A DNA stretch of 64,000 nt. Origin: an uncultured Christensenella sp. (GTDB taxonomy: Bacteria > Bacillota > Clostridia > Christensenellales > Borkfalkiaceae). The notes beneath the pieces were generated by a model. The model was not told the DNA's origin, did no database searches, and saw only the letters and a list, made by a program, of their open reading frames with translations. Numbering within the stretch: position 1 is the stretch's first letter; each line of letters starts with the position of its first letter. A program made the position numbers and the translations under genes. This document shows positions 14,661 to 23,633 of this stretch, in pieces. The stretch is taken from the NCBI GenBank assembly GCA_910586065.1, contig CAJUGI010000001.1, forward strand, positions 1 to 64,000, in the 5' to 3' direction.

Positions 14661-16967
14661 ATGAGAAAACGTTTCATTAAAATTATATGCGGCGCGGTGG
14701 CAATGGCTTGCACGTTCGGCGCAATGTTCGCGGCAGGCTGTACTAAATCCGTGCAGCTTTCCGGTATTGAATTTACCGAGGCTTTCGAAAAAATGCCTGC
14801 AAAATCCAACGGCGGTTTCGCCGTTACAAAGGGAGACTACGTTTATTTTATAAACGGCGTCCAGTCCAACACTGCGGACAACGCCTACGGCGAACCCGAA
14901 AAAGGCGCTATTTACCGCATCTCTACCGAAAATTTCGCAAAGCATTCCTATGCCGAGGTAGACTGCGTGGTTCCCCACGTGGCGTTTAATTTCGACTACG
15001 ACACAGGTCTGTTCATTTACGGAAATTACATTTATTTTGCAACGCCTTCGGTAAACAGAGACTCCGAAGGCAACGTTTACAGCGACGTGCTTGATTTAAA
15101 GCGCGCAAAGCTCGACGGCACCGAAGTATCGGACGCGTATATCCAGCTTCCCAAGCGCGACAGCGATAAAAAGTACGAGTACAGATTCGTTCAGGAAGAC
15201 GACGGCACCGTCTACATTCTCTACGTTTCCACCGACGAAAAGCTCGAAGGCTCCGGCACGGCGGCAAAAAACCTTCATTCGTTCAACATATCCACAGGCG
15301 TGGACACCGTGCTTGCATCCGGAGTTGAAAAAGTTATTTTCGACAATGCCGATAAATCCAATCCCCGCGTATTCTACACAATGAAAGTCAAAAACTATTC
15401 CGCGGGCGAAGATTATTCCTACAATCAGGTTTATACGGTAACGGCAAAGGCAACCGAAGATAAGTTTAAGGATAAACTTTCGTCCGAAGTAATAGTGGGT
15501 TGGGACGACGAAGAAGACCTCTATATCAACTGCGGCGAGCTTGTGTTCGACGGCGTCGGCTATATGAACGAACTTACTCCGTTCAACTATGCCTACGGCA
15601 AAGAGAACGTAGAGCAGGAGGCTATGCGTTCGGCTTACACTTACGACCTCATAAAATATCAGGACGGCGTGCTTTTCTACACAAGAAAGAGTTCCTCAGT
15701 TTCCAAAAGCAACCTTTTCGAACTTAAAGTAAGCGATATTGGCAAGGATAATAAAACGCCTTTAACGTTAAACGCCGACAAGAAAAAGCTTTTAACCGAC
15801 GGCGGTTCGGCTTCCGCTTACACATATTTCGTTGAAAACGAAGAACTTAAATACGTGCTGTATTGCGAAACCGCCGGCGTTTCCGTAAACAAAGTCGTCA
15901 ACGGCGAATTGCAAACCGAAATTTCGGATATGGACTCTTCGGCGCCTTATTACAAAGTGGTTCAGGAAGGCACTTGCAGCATACTCTTTACCGATAATAA
16001 CTATTTATATTATTCCGTAAACGGCGATTCGGGCTACACTTTCTACCGTATCGACTACACGGGTAACAGTCTCGATTACGACGGAGACCCTAACTTCAAC
16101 GACAGCACGGGCACCGACGATTACACCCCGGTAAAGATTTTAGACCTTGTCTCCGTTTCCGACTGGTATAAGCCCGAACTTATCGAAAACCAGCTTATTT
16201 ATGCAAGCATGGCAGACAGCGACTACTATGCGGCAAACTATATAACCGCTTTCGATTTGCGCGGGTATAACCCCGAAACCGGCACGTACGGCGAAGTTAT
16301 GTCAAACAAACAGCTCGCGGATTTAAACGAAAGCTACAATGAAATGACCTCCGAACTTTTCGGCAAAGACGAAGAGGACGACGGCGAAACCTACGCTCAT
16401 CTTACCGACGCATATAAATATCTTTTCCGCACCGGCGATATCGAATATATCGAAAAACTTGCGGCGGCGTGCAATGCGGAACTTGAAGAGGACGCAACTC
16501 CCGTTTATTCTGATAAAACGCTCGAAAAGTTAAAAGCATTCCTTGCCCCTTCCGCCGATAACGAGTGGAGCGGATATACCGCAACCAAAAAAGTGAACGG
16601 CAGGGACGTAAAAGCCAACACAAGCGAATATTACTATTCGATTGTCGGCAAGGTAACTGAAGAGGACGGGGAAGCGTTTGCCAACGGACTCAAAGATAAA
16701 CTTCTTCAGGCAATGCCCGCAGAAAAAGGCTGGTACGAAAGCCTTTCCCAAGGCGAAAAAATCGGCTTCATTGTCGGTATGTGCGTTCTGGGCGTTCTCG
16801 TAATCGGCGGCGCGGTTGCCCTTACCGTAATTCTGATAAAACGCAACAAAAAATCTCAGCCCGCAGTTCGCGAAAAGAGAATCAAGGTCGATACTTACGA
16901 CGATAAGAATATCGACGTTTACGGCACCGGCGAAGATGCAGAGTCAACCGAAGAAACAACGAAATAA
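14661..16967 (+). CDS. Large lipoprotein with C-terminal membrane anchor
   Basis: A 768-residue exported protein. The N-terminus is a lipoprotein signal (MRKRFIKIICGAVAMACTFG) with a lipobox ending AAGC near residue 27. A long Tyr/Asp-rich extracellular region follows, with repeated DYVYFINGV, NYIYFATPS and NYLYYSVNG-type strands that suggest a beta-propeller like the DUF5050 family. Near the C-terminus a hydrophobic helix (IGFIVGMCVLGVLVIGGAVA) and a basic stop-transfer segment place a short acidic tail in the cytoplasm. Two anchors in one protein are unusual. The function is unknown. It is monocistronic, ending at the terminator at 16983. Confidence 0.8.
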   Translation: MRKRFIKIICGAVAMACTFGAMFAAGCTKSVQLSGIEFTEAFEKMPAKSNGGFAVTKGDYVYFINGVQSNTADNAYGEPEKGAIYRISTENFAKHSYAEVDCVVPHVAFNFDYDTGLFIYGNYIYFATPSVNRDSEGNVYSDVLDLKRAKLDGTEVSDAYIQLPKRDSDKKYEYRFVQEDDGTVYILYVSTDEKLEGSGTAAKNLHSFNISTGVDTVLASGVEKVIFDNADKSNPRVFYTMKVKNYSAGEDYSYNQVYTVTAKATEDKFKDKLSSEVIVGWDDEEDLYINCGELVFDGVGYMNELTPFNYAYGKENVEQEAMRSAYTYDLIKYQDGVLFYTRKSSSVSKSNLFELKVSDIGKDNKTPLTLNADKKKLLTDGGSASAYTYFVENEELKYVLYCETAGVSVNKVVNGELQTEISDMDSSAPYYKVVQEGTCSILFTDNNYLYYSVNGDSGYTFYRIDYTGNSLDYDGDPNFNDSTGTDDYTPVKILDLVSVSDWYKPELIENQLIYASMADSDYYAANYITAFDLRGYNPETGTYGEVMSNKQLADLNESYNEMTSELFGKDEEDDGETYAHLTDAYKYLFRTGDIEYIEKLAAACNAELEEDATPVYSDKTLEKLKAFLAPSADNEWSGYTATKKVNGRDVKANTSEYYYSIVGKVTEEDGEAFANGLKDKLLQAMPAEKGWYESLSQGEKIGFIVGMCVLGVLVIGGAVALTVILIKRNKKSQPAVREKRIKVDTYDDKNIDVYGTGEDAESTEETTK

Positions 16968-16982
16968 CAAATAATTTAAAGG

Positions 16983-17008
16983 CCTCCGCATAGCGGAGGT
17001 TTTTTTTG
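16983..17008 (+). terminator. Intrinsic terminator
   Basis: CCTCCGC / GCGGAGG stem, 3-nt loop, eight T residues. Confidence 0.93.
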
Positions 17009-17085
17009 TCAAAATTAATATAAGCGCGCGTAACGTGCGGAGTTGAAATTTTTTTAATTTGCCCTTAAAAAAATCAGTAAAACAG

Positions 17086-17114
17086 TTTACAAACGCAATA
17101 AATATTAATATAAT
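17086..17114 (+). promoter_or_regulatory. Sigma-A promoter
   Basis: TTTACA (17086-17091), 17-nt spacer, TATAAT (17109-17114), driving the zinc-ribbon protein at 17177. Confidence 0.85.
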
Positions 17115-17176
17115 GTTACCACAAAACATACGCGTACCAGCGCGCTTAAAAAATCGACTTTAACGGAGACTGCGTT

Positions 17177-17665
17177 ATGATTAAATACGAAAAATGCCCC
17201 AGATGCGATTTGAATTATATCGACCCCGAAAAACAGGAATATTGCGACGTTTGCATAGCCGAAATGAAAGGCGGCAGACTTCGTTTTGCCGATATCGACG
17301 ACGAAGAATTCGAAGCGCTTGAAATGGAGGAAGAACAGGACGAACTTTGCCCCGTTTGCGGAGTAAACCACGTGGCAGCCGGCGAAAAGATGTGCGAAAG
17401 CTGCAAACAACAGCAAAATTACGAGGAAGAAGAGGACATCGATATCGAAAAAGACGAGGAGTGGAAAAACTATCTCGAAGAAGACGAAGGCGACTTAACC
17501 GTTGACGACGAAACGCTTCAGGAAGAAATCGAAGAAGAATTCTCCGACGATTCCGAAGAAGAAGAGGACGACTTTTACGAGAGCGAGGACGTAGATTCTC
17601 TCTCGGATTTTGAAGACGACGACTTCGACGACGAAGAAGACGAAGATGACGACGACGATTTTTAA
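17177..17665 (+). CDS. Zinc-ribbon protein with long acidic tail
   Basis: A 162-residue protein. The first 80 residues hold four CxxC knuckles (CPRC at 7, CDVC near 25, CPVC near 58, CESC near 75), enough for two zinc ribbons. From about residue 84 to the end the chain is almost only Glu and Asp with a few Ser and Phe, ending in a run of Asp. The acidic tail recalls the RNA polymerase delta subunit (RpoE) of Firmicutes, but the N-terminal winged helix of delta is absent. A nucleic-acid mimic or protein-chaperone role is conceivable, not shown. It has its own promoter and a perfect terminator. Confidence 0.75.
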   Translation: MIKYEKCPRCDLNYIDPEKQEYCDVCIAEMKGGRLRFADIDDEEFEALEMEEEQDELCPVCGVNHVAAGEKMCESCKQQQNYEEEEDIDIEKDEEWKNYLEEDEGDLTVDDETLQEEIEEEFSDDSEEEEDDFYESEDVDSLSDFEDDDFDDEEDEDDDDDF

Positions 17666-17679
17666 AATTTAAAATCAAA

Positions 17680-17717
17680 CAAGGCGCGGCGGAAATTTTC
17701 CGCCGCGCCTTGTTTTC
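17680..17717 (+). terminator. Intrinsic terminator
   Basis: A perfect 15-bp stem (CAAGGCGCGGCGGAA and its complement) with a short loop, followed by TTGTTTT. Confidence 0.92.
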
Positions 17718-17765
17718 GCAATTTTATTTTTGCATAATTTTGGAAATTCTGGCAAAAATAATAAT

Positions 17766-18017
17766 ATGATAAAGGTCAACACAACAATAAACTCAATTAA
17801 AGAAACCGTCGCCGCGCTCAGCGGCAAAGCCGTAAGCGTAAAGCTCAATCTCGGCAGAAATAAATACGTAACTTTCCCCGCAACGGTCAACGGAATTTAT
17901 CCGTCTCTGTTCACGGTCAGCCCCGCGGATAAAGATTTTCTCGGCAAAACGGCTTACTCCTATTCCGAAATCCTCTGCGGCAGGGTAAAAATACAGGAAA
18001 GCAGTTCTCAGAAGTAA
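17766..18017 (+). CDS. veg: Veg family protein
   Basis: An 83-residue protein matching the Veg family of Firmicutes. It has an SH3-like small barrel with LSGKAVSVKLNLGRNKY, TFPATVNGIYPSLFTV and a closing strand. In Bacillus subtilis Veg is an abundant vegetative protein that stimulates biofilm formation, and its gene sits between rsmA/yabG and ispE. Here ispE lies 1.8 kb downstream, so part of that ancestral order is kept. A candidate promoter TTGTTT-N17-CATAAT is at 17710-17738. The ribosome binding site is poor. Confidence 0.82.
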   Translation: MIKVNTTINSIKETVAALSGKAVSVKLNLGRNKYVTFPATVNGIYPSLFTVSPADKDFLGKTAYSYSEILCGRVKIQESSSQK

Positions 18018-18147
18018 TAAAAATAAAATTTTTTCAATAAGTTGTTTCAGGCAATTCAAATTACGTCCGTCCGCTTTTCGCATTACGCAAAAAAAAGTAA
18101 TACATCGCCGCTTTTCAGCATATTATAGCCTTGTAACGGAGGTTATA

Positions 18148-19617
18148 ATGTCTATTCAAGCACAGTTTCAAACGGGCGTATATACGCGGCACGTGGCGTC
18201 GCTCGGCACCCAATCGGTGGTAGAAATCAAATTTTCCGACGAAGACGCTGGTGAAGTAGCGGCAGTAGAACCGCAAATATCTTTAAATTCCTGCGAAATT
18301 TCTTCCGGCAGAGTCAATTTTACCGGCAGATTAATCGCAACTCTCGTCTATGTTGACGGCGAAGGCAAGCTCTGCCGCGTGCAGAAAGGCGCCGAGTTCT
18401 CGCATTTTATTGATAACGACGTACTTGCTCCCGCGCAAAAGAGCGAGTGCGCGCTTTCCTGCGAAAAATGCAAAGTCAAGCGCGACGGTTCCTCGCTTGT
18501 AATTTCCGTCGTGGTCGGCGCAAAAATCGACGTCTACGACAGCGCCCAGCGCAGTTTCGTAACGTCAATCGACGGCGCAATCTGCAAAACGGATAGCGCA
18601 AAATTACATTCTTTAATAAATTTCAGCGGCGAAAGCGATGTTGACGACGACTTTGACTGCGTTGCCGAAGACGTGCTGGTTCCTTCCGCAAGCGTTCAGG
18701 TGCTCGATTGTAACGCCCGCGCCGGAGTAATCGAAGTCGGCGGCGAAATTTATCTTTCGCTCCTTGCCGTCCGCGACGGCTCTCCCGTTAATCTCGACAG
18801 AACGGTTCCTTTCAGATGCGAGCTTTCGTGCGACGAAGCTCTTTTGTCACAGCGTGCATATTGCCGTGCGGAAATAAAAAACCTTTCGGTCAATTGCAAG
18901 GTATACGAAGAAAAAGGCAAGTGCGGCGTTGAATTTAACGCAACGCTGGGCTTTTTCGGGCACTTCTACGATGAGGAAGAGGTAAACTATCTCTCCGACG
19001 CGTTCTGCACCGAAAGCGAAACACAGCTCACGTTCGCCGAAGAACGTATAAAACTCGATAACGAAATCAAGGTCTATTCCGAGCGCGTCAGCGGACTCTG
19101 CGCGTCCAAAGCCAAACTCGATTACACCTGTGCGTTCCTCGCGGCCGCGCTTCCCAAAGCCGAATATTCGCGTACCGAAAAGGGGGTTGACGGCAGCGTT
19201 ACCGCAACTCTCCTCTACGACAAGAGCGGCGAAATCCATTCAACTGAAGTCAATATGCCCTTTTCAATAGAACTTGCAGGGCTTTCGCAAGACTGCAAAA
19301 ACGTTGCGGTTTCGGTGTGCGGAGTAAGTTTGCGTCAGCGTGCCGAAGGCGAGTGCGAGGGCGAAGCGGTGCTTAAAATAACCGCCGCCGACGGCGAAAC
19401 GCGCATAGTCGGCTATGTGACCGAAGCAACCGAGGGCGCGCCCAAACAAGCGGCAACCTGTGCCGTCAGCGTTTATATACCTGCCGCCGGCGACGGACTT
19501 TGGGAAACGGCAAAGCGCCTTTCCGAAAGCCCCGAAAGCATAAAGCAGTCTAATCCCGACTTAAATTTCCCTTTAACCGGCAAGGAAAGAATTTTAATTT
19601 ACCGTCCCAAGGTTTAA
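18148..19617 (+). CDS. DUF3794/SPOCS-domain protein
   Basis: A 489-residue cytoplasmic protein made of repeated DUF3794 (SPOCS) units, a fold linked to spore coat assembly. Examples of the strand pattern are VNFTGRLIATLVYVDGEGKL near residue 53, VDGSVTATLLYDKSGEIHS near residue 350 and a closing TCAVSVYIPAAGDGLWETAK. In homologues the domain often precedes a LysM motif; here no LysM is seen and the protein ends NPDLNFPLTGKERILIYRP, which is the usual DUF3794 C-terminus. GGAGG lies upstream of ATG 18148. Its place between veg and ispE fits the sporulation-gene neighbourhood. The role in coat assembly is inferred. Confidence 0.8.
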   Translation: MSIQAQFQTGVYTRHVASLGTQSVVEIKFSDEDAGEVAAVEPQISLNSCEISSGRVNFTGRLIATLVYVDGEGKLCRVQKGAEFSHFIDNDVLAPAQKSECALSCEKCKVKRDGSSLVISVVVGAKIDVYDSAQRSFVTSIDGAICKTDSAKLHSLINFSGESDVDDDFDCVAEDVLVPSASVQVLDCNARAGVIEVGGEIYLSLLAVRDGSPVNLDRTVPFRCELSCDEALLSQRAYCRAEIKNLSVNCKVYEEKGKCGVEFNATLGFFGHFYDEEEVNYLSDAFCTESETQLTFAEERIKLDNEIKVYSERVSGLCASKAKLDYTCAFLAAALPKAEYSRTEKGVDGSVTATLLYDKSGEIHSTEVNMPFSIELAGLSQDCKNVAVSVCGVSLRQRAEGECEGEAVLKITAADGETRIVGYVTEATEGAPKQAATCAVSVYIPAAGDGLWETAKRLSESPESIKQSNPDLNFPLTGKERILIYRPKV

Positions 19618-19639
19618 ACCGCGGTAAACAACGTAATAG

Positions 19640-19679
19640 CGGCGGCGCGGGCTTACAGCCCGCGCCGCCGTCATTTTTT
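19640..19679 (+). terminator. Intrinsic terminator
   Basis: A perfect 13-bp GC stem (CGGCGGCGCGGGC and complement), 5-nt loop, then TCATTTTTT. Confidence 0.9.
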
Positions 19680-19744
19680 CAGCGCTCCGTTTCCGGCGCG
19701 TTGAACGGAAAATCCATAAATTTTCATCCTTTTTTTAAAAATAA

Positions 19745-19773
19745 TTGAAACCCCGTTAATTGTGTGATATAAT
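19745..19773 (+). promoter_or_regulatory. Promoter giving a leaderless ispE mRNA
   Basis: TTGAAA, 17-nt spacer, TATAAT (19768-19773). ATG 19780 lies 6 nt beyond the -10 box, at the expected transcription start, and there is no ribosome binding site. Confidence 0.8.
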
Positions 19774-19779
19774 CAGTTT

Positions 19780-20700
19780 ATGAACGTCCGCGTAAAGGCT
19801 TACGCAAAACTCAATTTAACTTTGGATATAACGGGAACGTCAAACGGCTATCATCTTCTCGACAGCCTTGTCTGTACGGTCGGTTTATATGATTTAATCA
19901 AACTTAACCGCCGCGCCGACAATAAAATTACCGTTGAAATGCACGGTTTGGGTTCCGAATTAATCGAACCGGAAAACAACAACGCATATCTTGCGGCAAA
20001 AAATTATCAAAACCGTTTCGGTTGCAGCGGCGCCGATATAAAAATTTACAAAAATATTCCTATGGGCGCGGGTATGGGCGGTTCTTCCGCAGATGCGGCG
20101 GGCGTTTTAAACGGTATGGCAAAGCTTTTCGGGCAGGGTAGCGAAGCACAGCTTAAAGAGCTCGCCGACAACCTCGGCAGTGATACAGGCTATATGCTTT
20201 CAGGCGGTTTTGCGCGGCTTACCGGCAGGGGCGAGCGGGTTGAACGGATTGAAACGCAAGCAAGCCTTTGGTTTTTAGTGCTTTTCCCCGAGGCAGGCGT
20301 GTCAACTCCGCAGTGTTATAAACTCTACGACGAGTTAATGTCCGCGCCGTGCGCAGCGCCGCATTCGCCGTCGGGTCAGGCGGGCACGGTCGGTCGGAAA
20401 TTATGTTGCGGTGCACTCAATCAAACTGCTTCCGCAATCTGCTCCCTCAAAAACGGCGACTTTACAACCCTTGGTCAAAGCCTGTCAAACGCTCTTTTCA
20501 CACCGGCACAAAAGTTAAATCCGCAAATCGGGCGTGCGTTCGGTGAATTAAAGAGTTTTTCGCCGCTCGGCGTAAATATGACCGGCTCAGGCAGTGCCGT
20601 CTACGCACTGTTCGAAACAAAGGAACTCTGCGAATGGGCGCGTAGCCGCTATAAAGGCGGTTTAAACTGCGCCGTATTCAACACGGTTGTCCCCAATTAA
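19780..20700 (+). CDS. ispE: 4-diphosphocytidyl-2-C-methyl-D-erythritol kinase
   Basis: A 306-residue GHMP-superfamily kinase of the non-mevalonate (MEP) isoprenoid pathway that phosphorylates CDP-methylerythritol. It carries the N-terminal VKAYAKLNLTLDI strand, the ATP-binding loop PMGAGMGGSSADAA (about 90-103) and MTGSGSAVYALF near the C-terminus (about 267). An insertion of about 25 residues around residue 190 (MSAPCAAPHSPSGQAG) is longer than in most homologues. The promoter overlaps the start region, so a leaderless mRNA is predicted. Confidence 0.93.
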   Translation: MNVRVKAYAKLNLTLDITGTSNGYHLLDSLVCTVGLYDLIKLNRRADNKITVEMHGLGSELIEPENNNAYLAAKNYQNRFGCSGADIKIYKNIPMGAGMGGSSADAAGVLNGMAKLFGQGSEAQLKELADNLGSDTGYMLSGGFARLTGRGERVERIETQASLWFLVLFPEAGVSTPQCYKLYDELMSAPCAAPHSPSGQAGTVGRKLCCGALNQTASAICSLKNGDFTTLGQSLSNALFTPAQKLNPQIGRAFGELKSFSPLGVNMTGSGSAVYALFETKELCEWARSRYKGGLNCAVFNTVVPN

Positions 20701-20747
20701 AACCGATTTCATCGTATATAAATTTAAAATCAAAGTGAGGTTTAATT

Positions 20748-21656
20748 TTGGCTGAAGAAAGATTAATCGACGACGACAAGGATAAAAAATACAAAATACG
20801 TAAAAATGCCGAAGGCGTGGACGAGCTCTATATCGACGGCGAACCCGAAGAGGAACTAACTTTCGAAATCCCCGAGTTTGAAACCGACGACGAGGAAGCG
20901 GCGGTAATGACGCCGGAACAGCTCGCCGCGCGCGAAAAAATGCGCGAGGACGAGGAAAGACGCCGCGTCGAAAAGATTGCAAACCTCATTCAAAAGGCTG
21001 AACGCGCGTTGGAAGAGGGCGATTACGATTCCGCCCGCTATCATCTTGCCGAGGCTGCCGAAACCGACGGCAAAAACGGAGAAATACGTTTTTTACAGCT
21101 TAAGGCGCTCACGCAAAACTTCACCGATTTCACTCTCGCGTCTGATGCGGCGGAAGCCGCGGAGGGCGTAAAAGCTTATTGCACTCCCGAACAGAAAAGC
21201 GCGCTCAAAGAAATTTCCGCCCCGCTTTCAGAGCGGCTTTCTCAAACCGAAAAAGAGCTTGAAACTCTGGGCGAAGAAAACGAAACCAAAAAGGCTGAAC
21301 GCCGCACGGTTTTCAAACAAAAGCGCAAAAAGGCGCTTATCGCGTTTGCTGCAACCGGAGTTCCTCTCGTTATCTTTGCAATCGCGGCGGCAATTATGGG
21401 CAGTATAATGCATTCCCGCAAAGACGGAGTGTTGGTTATAGTAACAATAGTCCTTGCCGCTCTTGCGTTGGTTGCCTTAATTGCAACCTTATTCACCGCG
21501 CATAATTTCTGGAAGACCTCGCAAAAGGTCAGCCGTAACGAAAACAACGCAAACACCCGCCTCGGCAGAGAGTACGAAGCTAAAAAAGTCGAATTCAACG
21601 CGCTCACCGCTATATTCAGAGCTTTGAATACGGAAGAAACAACCGCAACCGAATGA
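20748..21656 (+). CDS. Two-helix membrane protein with charged helical N-terminal region
   Basis: A 302-residue protein. Residues 1-60 are acidic. Residues about 60-145 form a TPR-like helical segment (AERALEEGDYDSARYHLAEAAETDG). A coiled coil follows, then two hydrophobic helices at about 200-222 and 226-248, and a second coiled coil to the end. The topology suggests both ends are cytoplasmic. The start is TTG 20748 with GTGAGG upstream; no nearby ATG fits. It ends 1 nt before the cysteine desulfurase start, so the two are probably cotranscribed. I do not recognise a named family. Confidence 0.65.
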   Translation: MAEERLIDDDKDKKYKIRKNAEGVDELYIDGEPEEELTFEIPEFETDDEEAAVMTPEQLAAREKMREDEERRRVEKIANLIQKAERALEEGDYDSARYHLAEAAETDGKNGEIRFLQLKALTQNFTDFTLASDAAEAAEGVKAYCTPEQKSALKEISAPLSERLSQTEKELETLGEENETKKAERRTVFKQKRKKALIAFAATGVPLVIFAIAAAIMGSIMHSRKDGVLVIVTIVLAALALVALIATLFTAHNFWKTSQKVSRNENNANTRLGREYEAKKVEFNALTAIFRALNTEETTATE

Positions 21657-21657
21657 T

Positions 21658-22782
21658 ATGATTTACCTTGACAACGCCGCAACAACCCCTCTGGACGAAG
21701 CGGTACTAAACAAAATGCTCCCGTTTATGCGTCGTGATTTCGGCAATCCGCAGTCACAGCATTCCGCAGGCAGAGTTGCGGGCAACGCGGTTATTTCCGC
21801 GCGCGACAAAGTCGCCCGCCTTTTAGGTTGCAAAAGCGAAGAAGTCTACTTTGTCTCCGGCGGTACCGAAGCGGGCAACACCGCTTTAAAAGGGGTGTGC
21901 GCCGCGCGCCGTAAGGGGCATTTAATAGTTTCGGCAATCGAACATCCCGCGCTGATAGAAAGCGCAAAGGATATGCAAAAGTACGGCTTTGAAGTAACTT
22001 TTTTAAAGCCCGATTGCCGCGGAATTGTTTCCGCGCCCAGCGTAGCCGCGTCAATCCGCCCTAATACAATTTTCTGCGCTGTTATGCACGCAAACAACGA
22101 AGTCGGCACAATTCAGCCCGTAGAAGAGATAGGTAAAATCTGCAAGGCGCACAATGTCTTTTATTATTGCGACTGCGTTCAGACCGCAGGCGTTCTGCCT
22201 TTTCCTACGGCGCATTGCAACGCTTTGGGAATTTCCTCCCACAAGTTTTACGGTCCGCGCGGTTTCGGCGCAATGTATATTAAAAACGGCTCTGAAATAA
22301 CCCGCCTGATTTCGGGCGGAATGCAGGAACGCGGTTTCCGCGGCGGCACGCTGAACGTCGCGGCGGTTGCGGGACTTGCCGAAGCGCTTGAAAGGGCGGT
22401 AAAAGACAGGGAGCAAAACAATAAAAAAACCGCCGTCTTGCGCGACGCGTTTTTAAAAAGAGTTTTAACGGAAATAGAGGGCGCGCGTCTCAACGGCGAT
22501 GCAAAGTTGCGCCTTCCATCTAATGCCAACATATCTTTCGAAGGTTGCGCCGGCGAAAATATTTTATTTCTTTTGGATTTAAACGGCATCGCCGTGTCCA
22601 CCGGTTCGGCGTGTTCGGCGGGCGCGGTCAGTCCCTCGCACGTGCTTACCGCAATGGGCTTGCCTCCCGAAAGAGTAAACTCCGCCGTTCGTTTTTCTTT
22701 CGGAAAATACAACACCGAAGAGGAGGTTGAAAGCGTAGTCGGCGTCTTAAAAACGGTAATAAACAGGATTCGTAAAAATTAA
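21658..22782 (+). CDS. Cysteine desulfurase, NifS/IscS family
   Basis: A 374-residue pyridoxal-phosphate enzyme that takes sulfur from cysteine for Fe-S clusters or tRNA thiolation. Family motifs in order: IYLDNAATTPLDEAV at the start, SGGTEAGNTALKG (about 66), HANNEVGTIQPV (about 143), SSHKFYGPRGFG with the PLP-binding Lys (about 193) and STGSACSAG with the catalytic Cys (about 320). The short loop around the Cys puts it in group I. The start overlaps the upstream stop region (TGATATG). No iscU or thiI partner is adjacent, so its sulfur acceptor is unclear. A strong terminator follows. Confidence 0.93.
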   Translation: MIYLDNAATTPLDEAVLNKMLPFMRRDFGNPQSQHSAGRVAGNAVISARDKVARLLGCKSEEVYFVSGGTEAGNTALKGVCAARRKGHLIVSAIEHPALIESAKDMQKYGFEVTFLKPDCRGIVSAPSVAASIRPNTIFCAVMHANNEVGTIQPVEEIGKICKAHNVFYYCDCVQTAGVLPFPTAHCNALGISSHKFYGPRGFGAMYIKNGSEITRLISGGMQERGFRGGTLNVAAVAGLAEALERAVKDREQNNKKTAVLRDAFLKRVLTEIEGARLNGDAKLRLPSNANISFEGCAGENILFLLDLNGIAVSTGSACSAGAVSPSHVLTAMGLPPERVNSAVRFSFGKYNTEEEVESVVGVLKTVINRIRKN

Positions 22783-22830
22783 AAAAAGCGCGTTTTTTGA
22801 TAAAATTCGTTCAAAAAACGCGCTTTTTTG
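22782..22830 (+). terminator. Intrinsic terminator
   Basis: AAAAAAGCGCGTTTTTTGA and its complement form a 19-bp stem with a 10-nt loop, starting at the cysteine desulfurase stop codon. Confidence 0.9.
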
Positions 22831-22951
22831 AAAGGCAAAATGTCTGAAAATTCCATAAAAAGGTCTGATTTGTCCATATAAAAATGCCCGTAAAAATACA
22901 GAAACGACGCAAACCGGAGTTTGCGCCGCCTCTATATGATAAGGGGGAAAA

Positions 22952-23026
22952 ATGAAGTTGCTACCCTTTCGGGTGAGCACTGTAAACAAGTTTTTAAATA
23001 ACCGCAAAGGTTATTTACAGCTATAA
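22952..23026 (+). CDS. Possible 24-residue small protein or leader peptide
   Basis: A 25-codon frame from ATG 22952 to TAA 23024-23026, preceded by the strong ribosome binding site AAGGGGGAAAA and encoding a basic peptide beginning MKLLPFRVS. Upstream is a hairpin at about 22907-22928 (arms GCAAAC / GTTTGC). Its last third contains an inverted repeat, AAATAACC / GGTTATTT (22996-23016). No plus-strand gene follows, because spmB converges on it, so it is not a leader of a visible operon. It may be a genuine small protein, a toxin-type peptide or chance. The rest of the 22783-23126 gap is AT-rich, without other features. Confidence 0.35.
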   Translation: MKLLPFRVSTVNKFLNNRKGYLQL

Positions 23027-23126
23027 TTATACATAAACTGCGGAAAAAGTAAAAAAATTACAGTAATATTTTTAAAAAATTTATATTTATTAATTATGTA
23101 ACAATTAATGAAAAAACTTAACAAAT

Positions 23127-23633
23127 TCACATTATTCTACATAAAAGGCAGGCAAAAATCGTTGAAACCAGCGTTGCAATCAACACGGCGGCAATAGGTT
23201 TAAACAATTTTTTCATTTTTAAATTTGCAAAATAAACCGCCGAAATATAAAAAACCGTCTCCGAAGACCCAAAGCAAACGCACGCGCACCGCGAAATATA
23301 GCTGTCCGCGCCGTGCGCTGCAATTATTTCGTTTAAGTAAGCCAGCGAGCCGCTTCCCGAAAACGGCTTAATTAAAACGAGTTTTGTGAGTTCTTTAGGT
23401 ATTCCCAGAGCGCCGAACACGGGCGACAACAAGTTTACAAGCATTGCCGAAAGCCGCGAAGCCTCGAAAATAGCGCACATCATAAAAATCGCCGCAAGAC
23501 AGGGGAGGAGCGAAACGGTGAACTTAACCGCTTCGCCTACGCCCTTTGAAAACTCGTCGTAAATTTTAACTTTTTTAAAGGCTGCAAATACGAAAACGGC
23601 AATAAAGACCGCAGGAATAATAAGCGCCGTCAT
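23127..23633 (-). CDS. spmB: Spore maturation protein B
   Basis: A 168-residue membrane protein with four to five helices carrying the nucleoside-recognition (Gate) domain. ISRCACVCFGSSETVFYISAVYF is the family hallmark near residue 115, and FSGSGSLAYLNEII precedes it. With SpmA it is needed for spore core dehydration and maturation in Bacillus and Clostridium. It starts inside the spmA stop (ATGA overlap), the usual arrangement. It ends in an AT-rich gap without a clear terminator. Confidence 0.93.
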   Translation of the reverse strand: MTALIIPAVFIAVFVFAAFKKVKIYDEFSKGVGEAVKFTVSLLPCLAAIFMMCAIFEASRLSAMLVNLLSPVFGALGIPKELTKLVLIKPFSGSGSLAYLNEIIAAHGADSYISRCACVCFGSSETVFYISAVYFANLKMKKLFKPIAAVLIATLVSTIFACLLCRIM

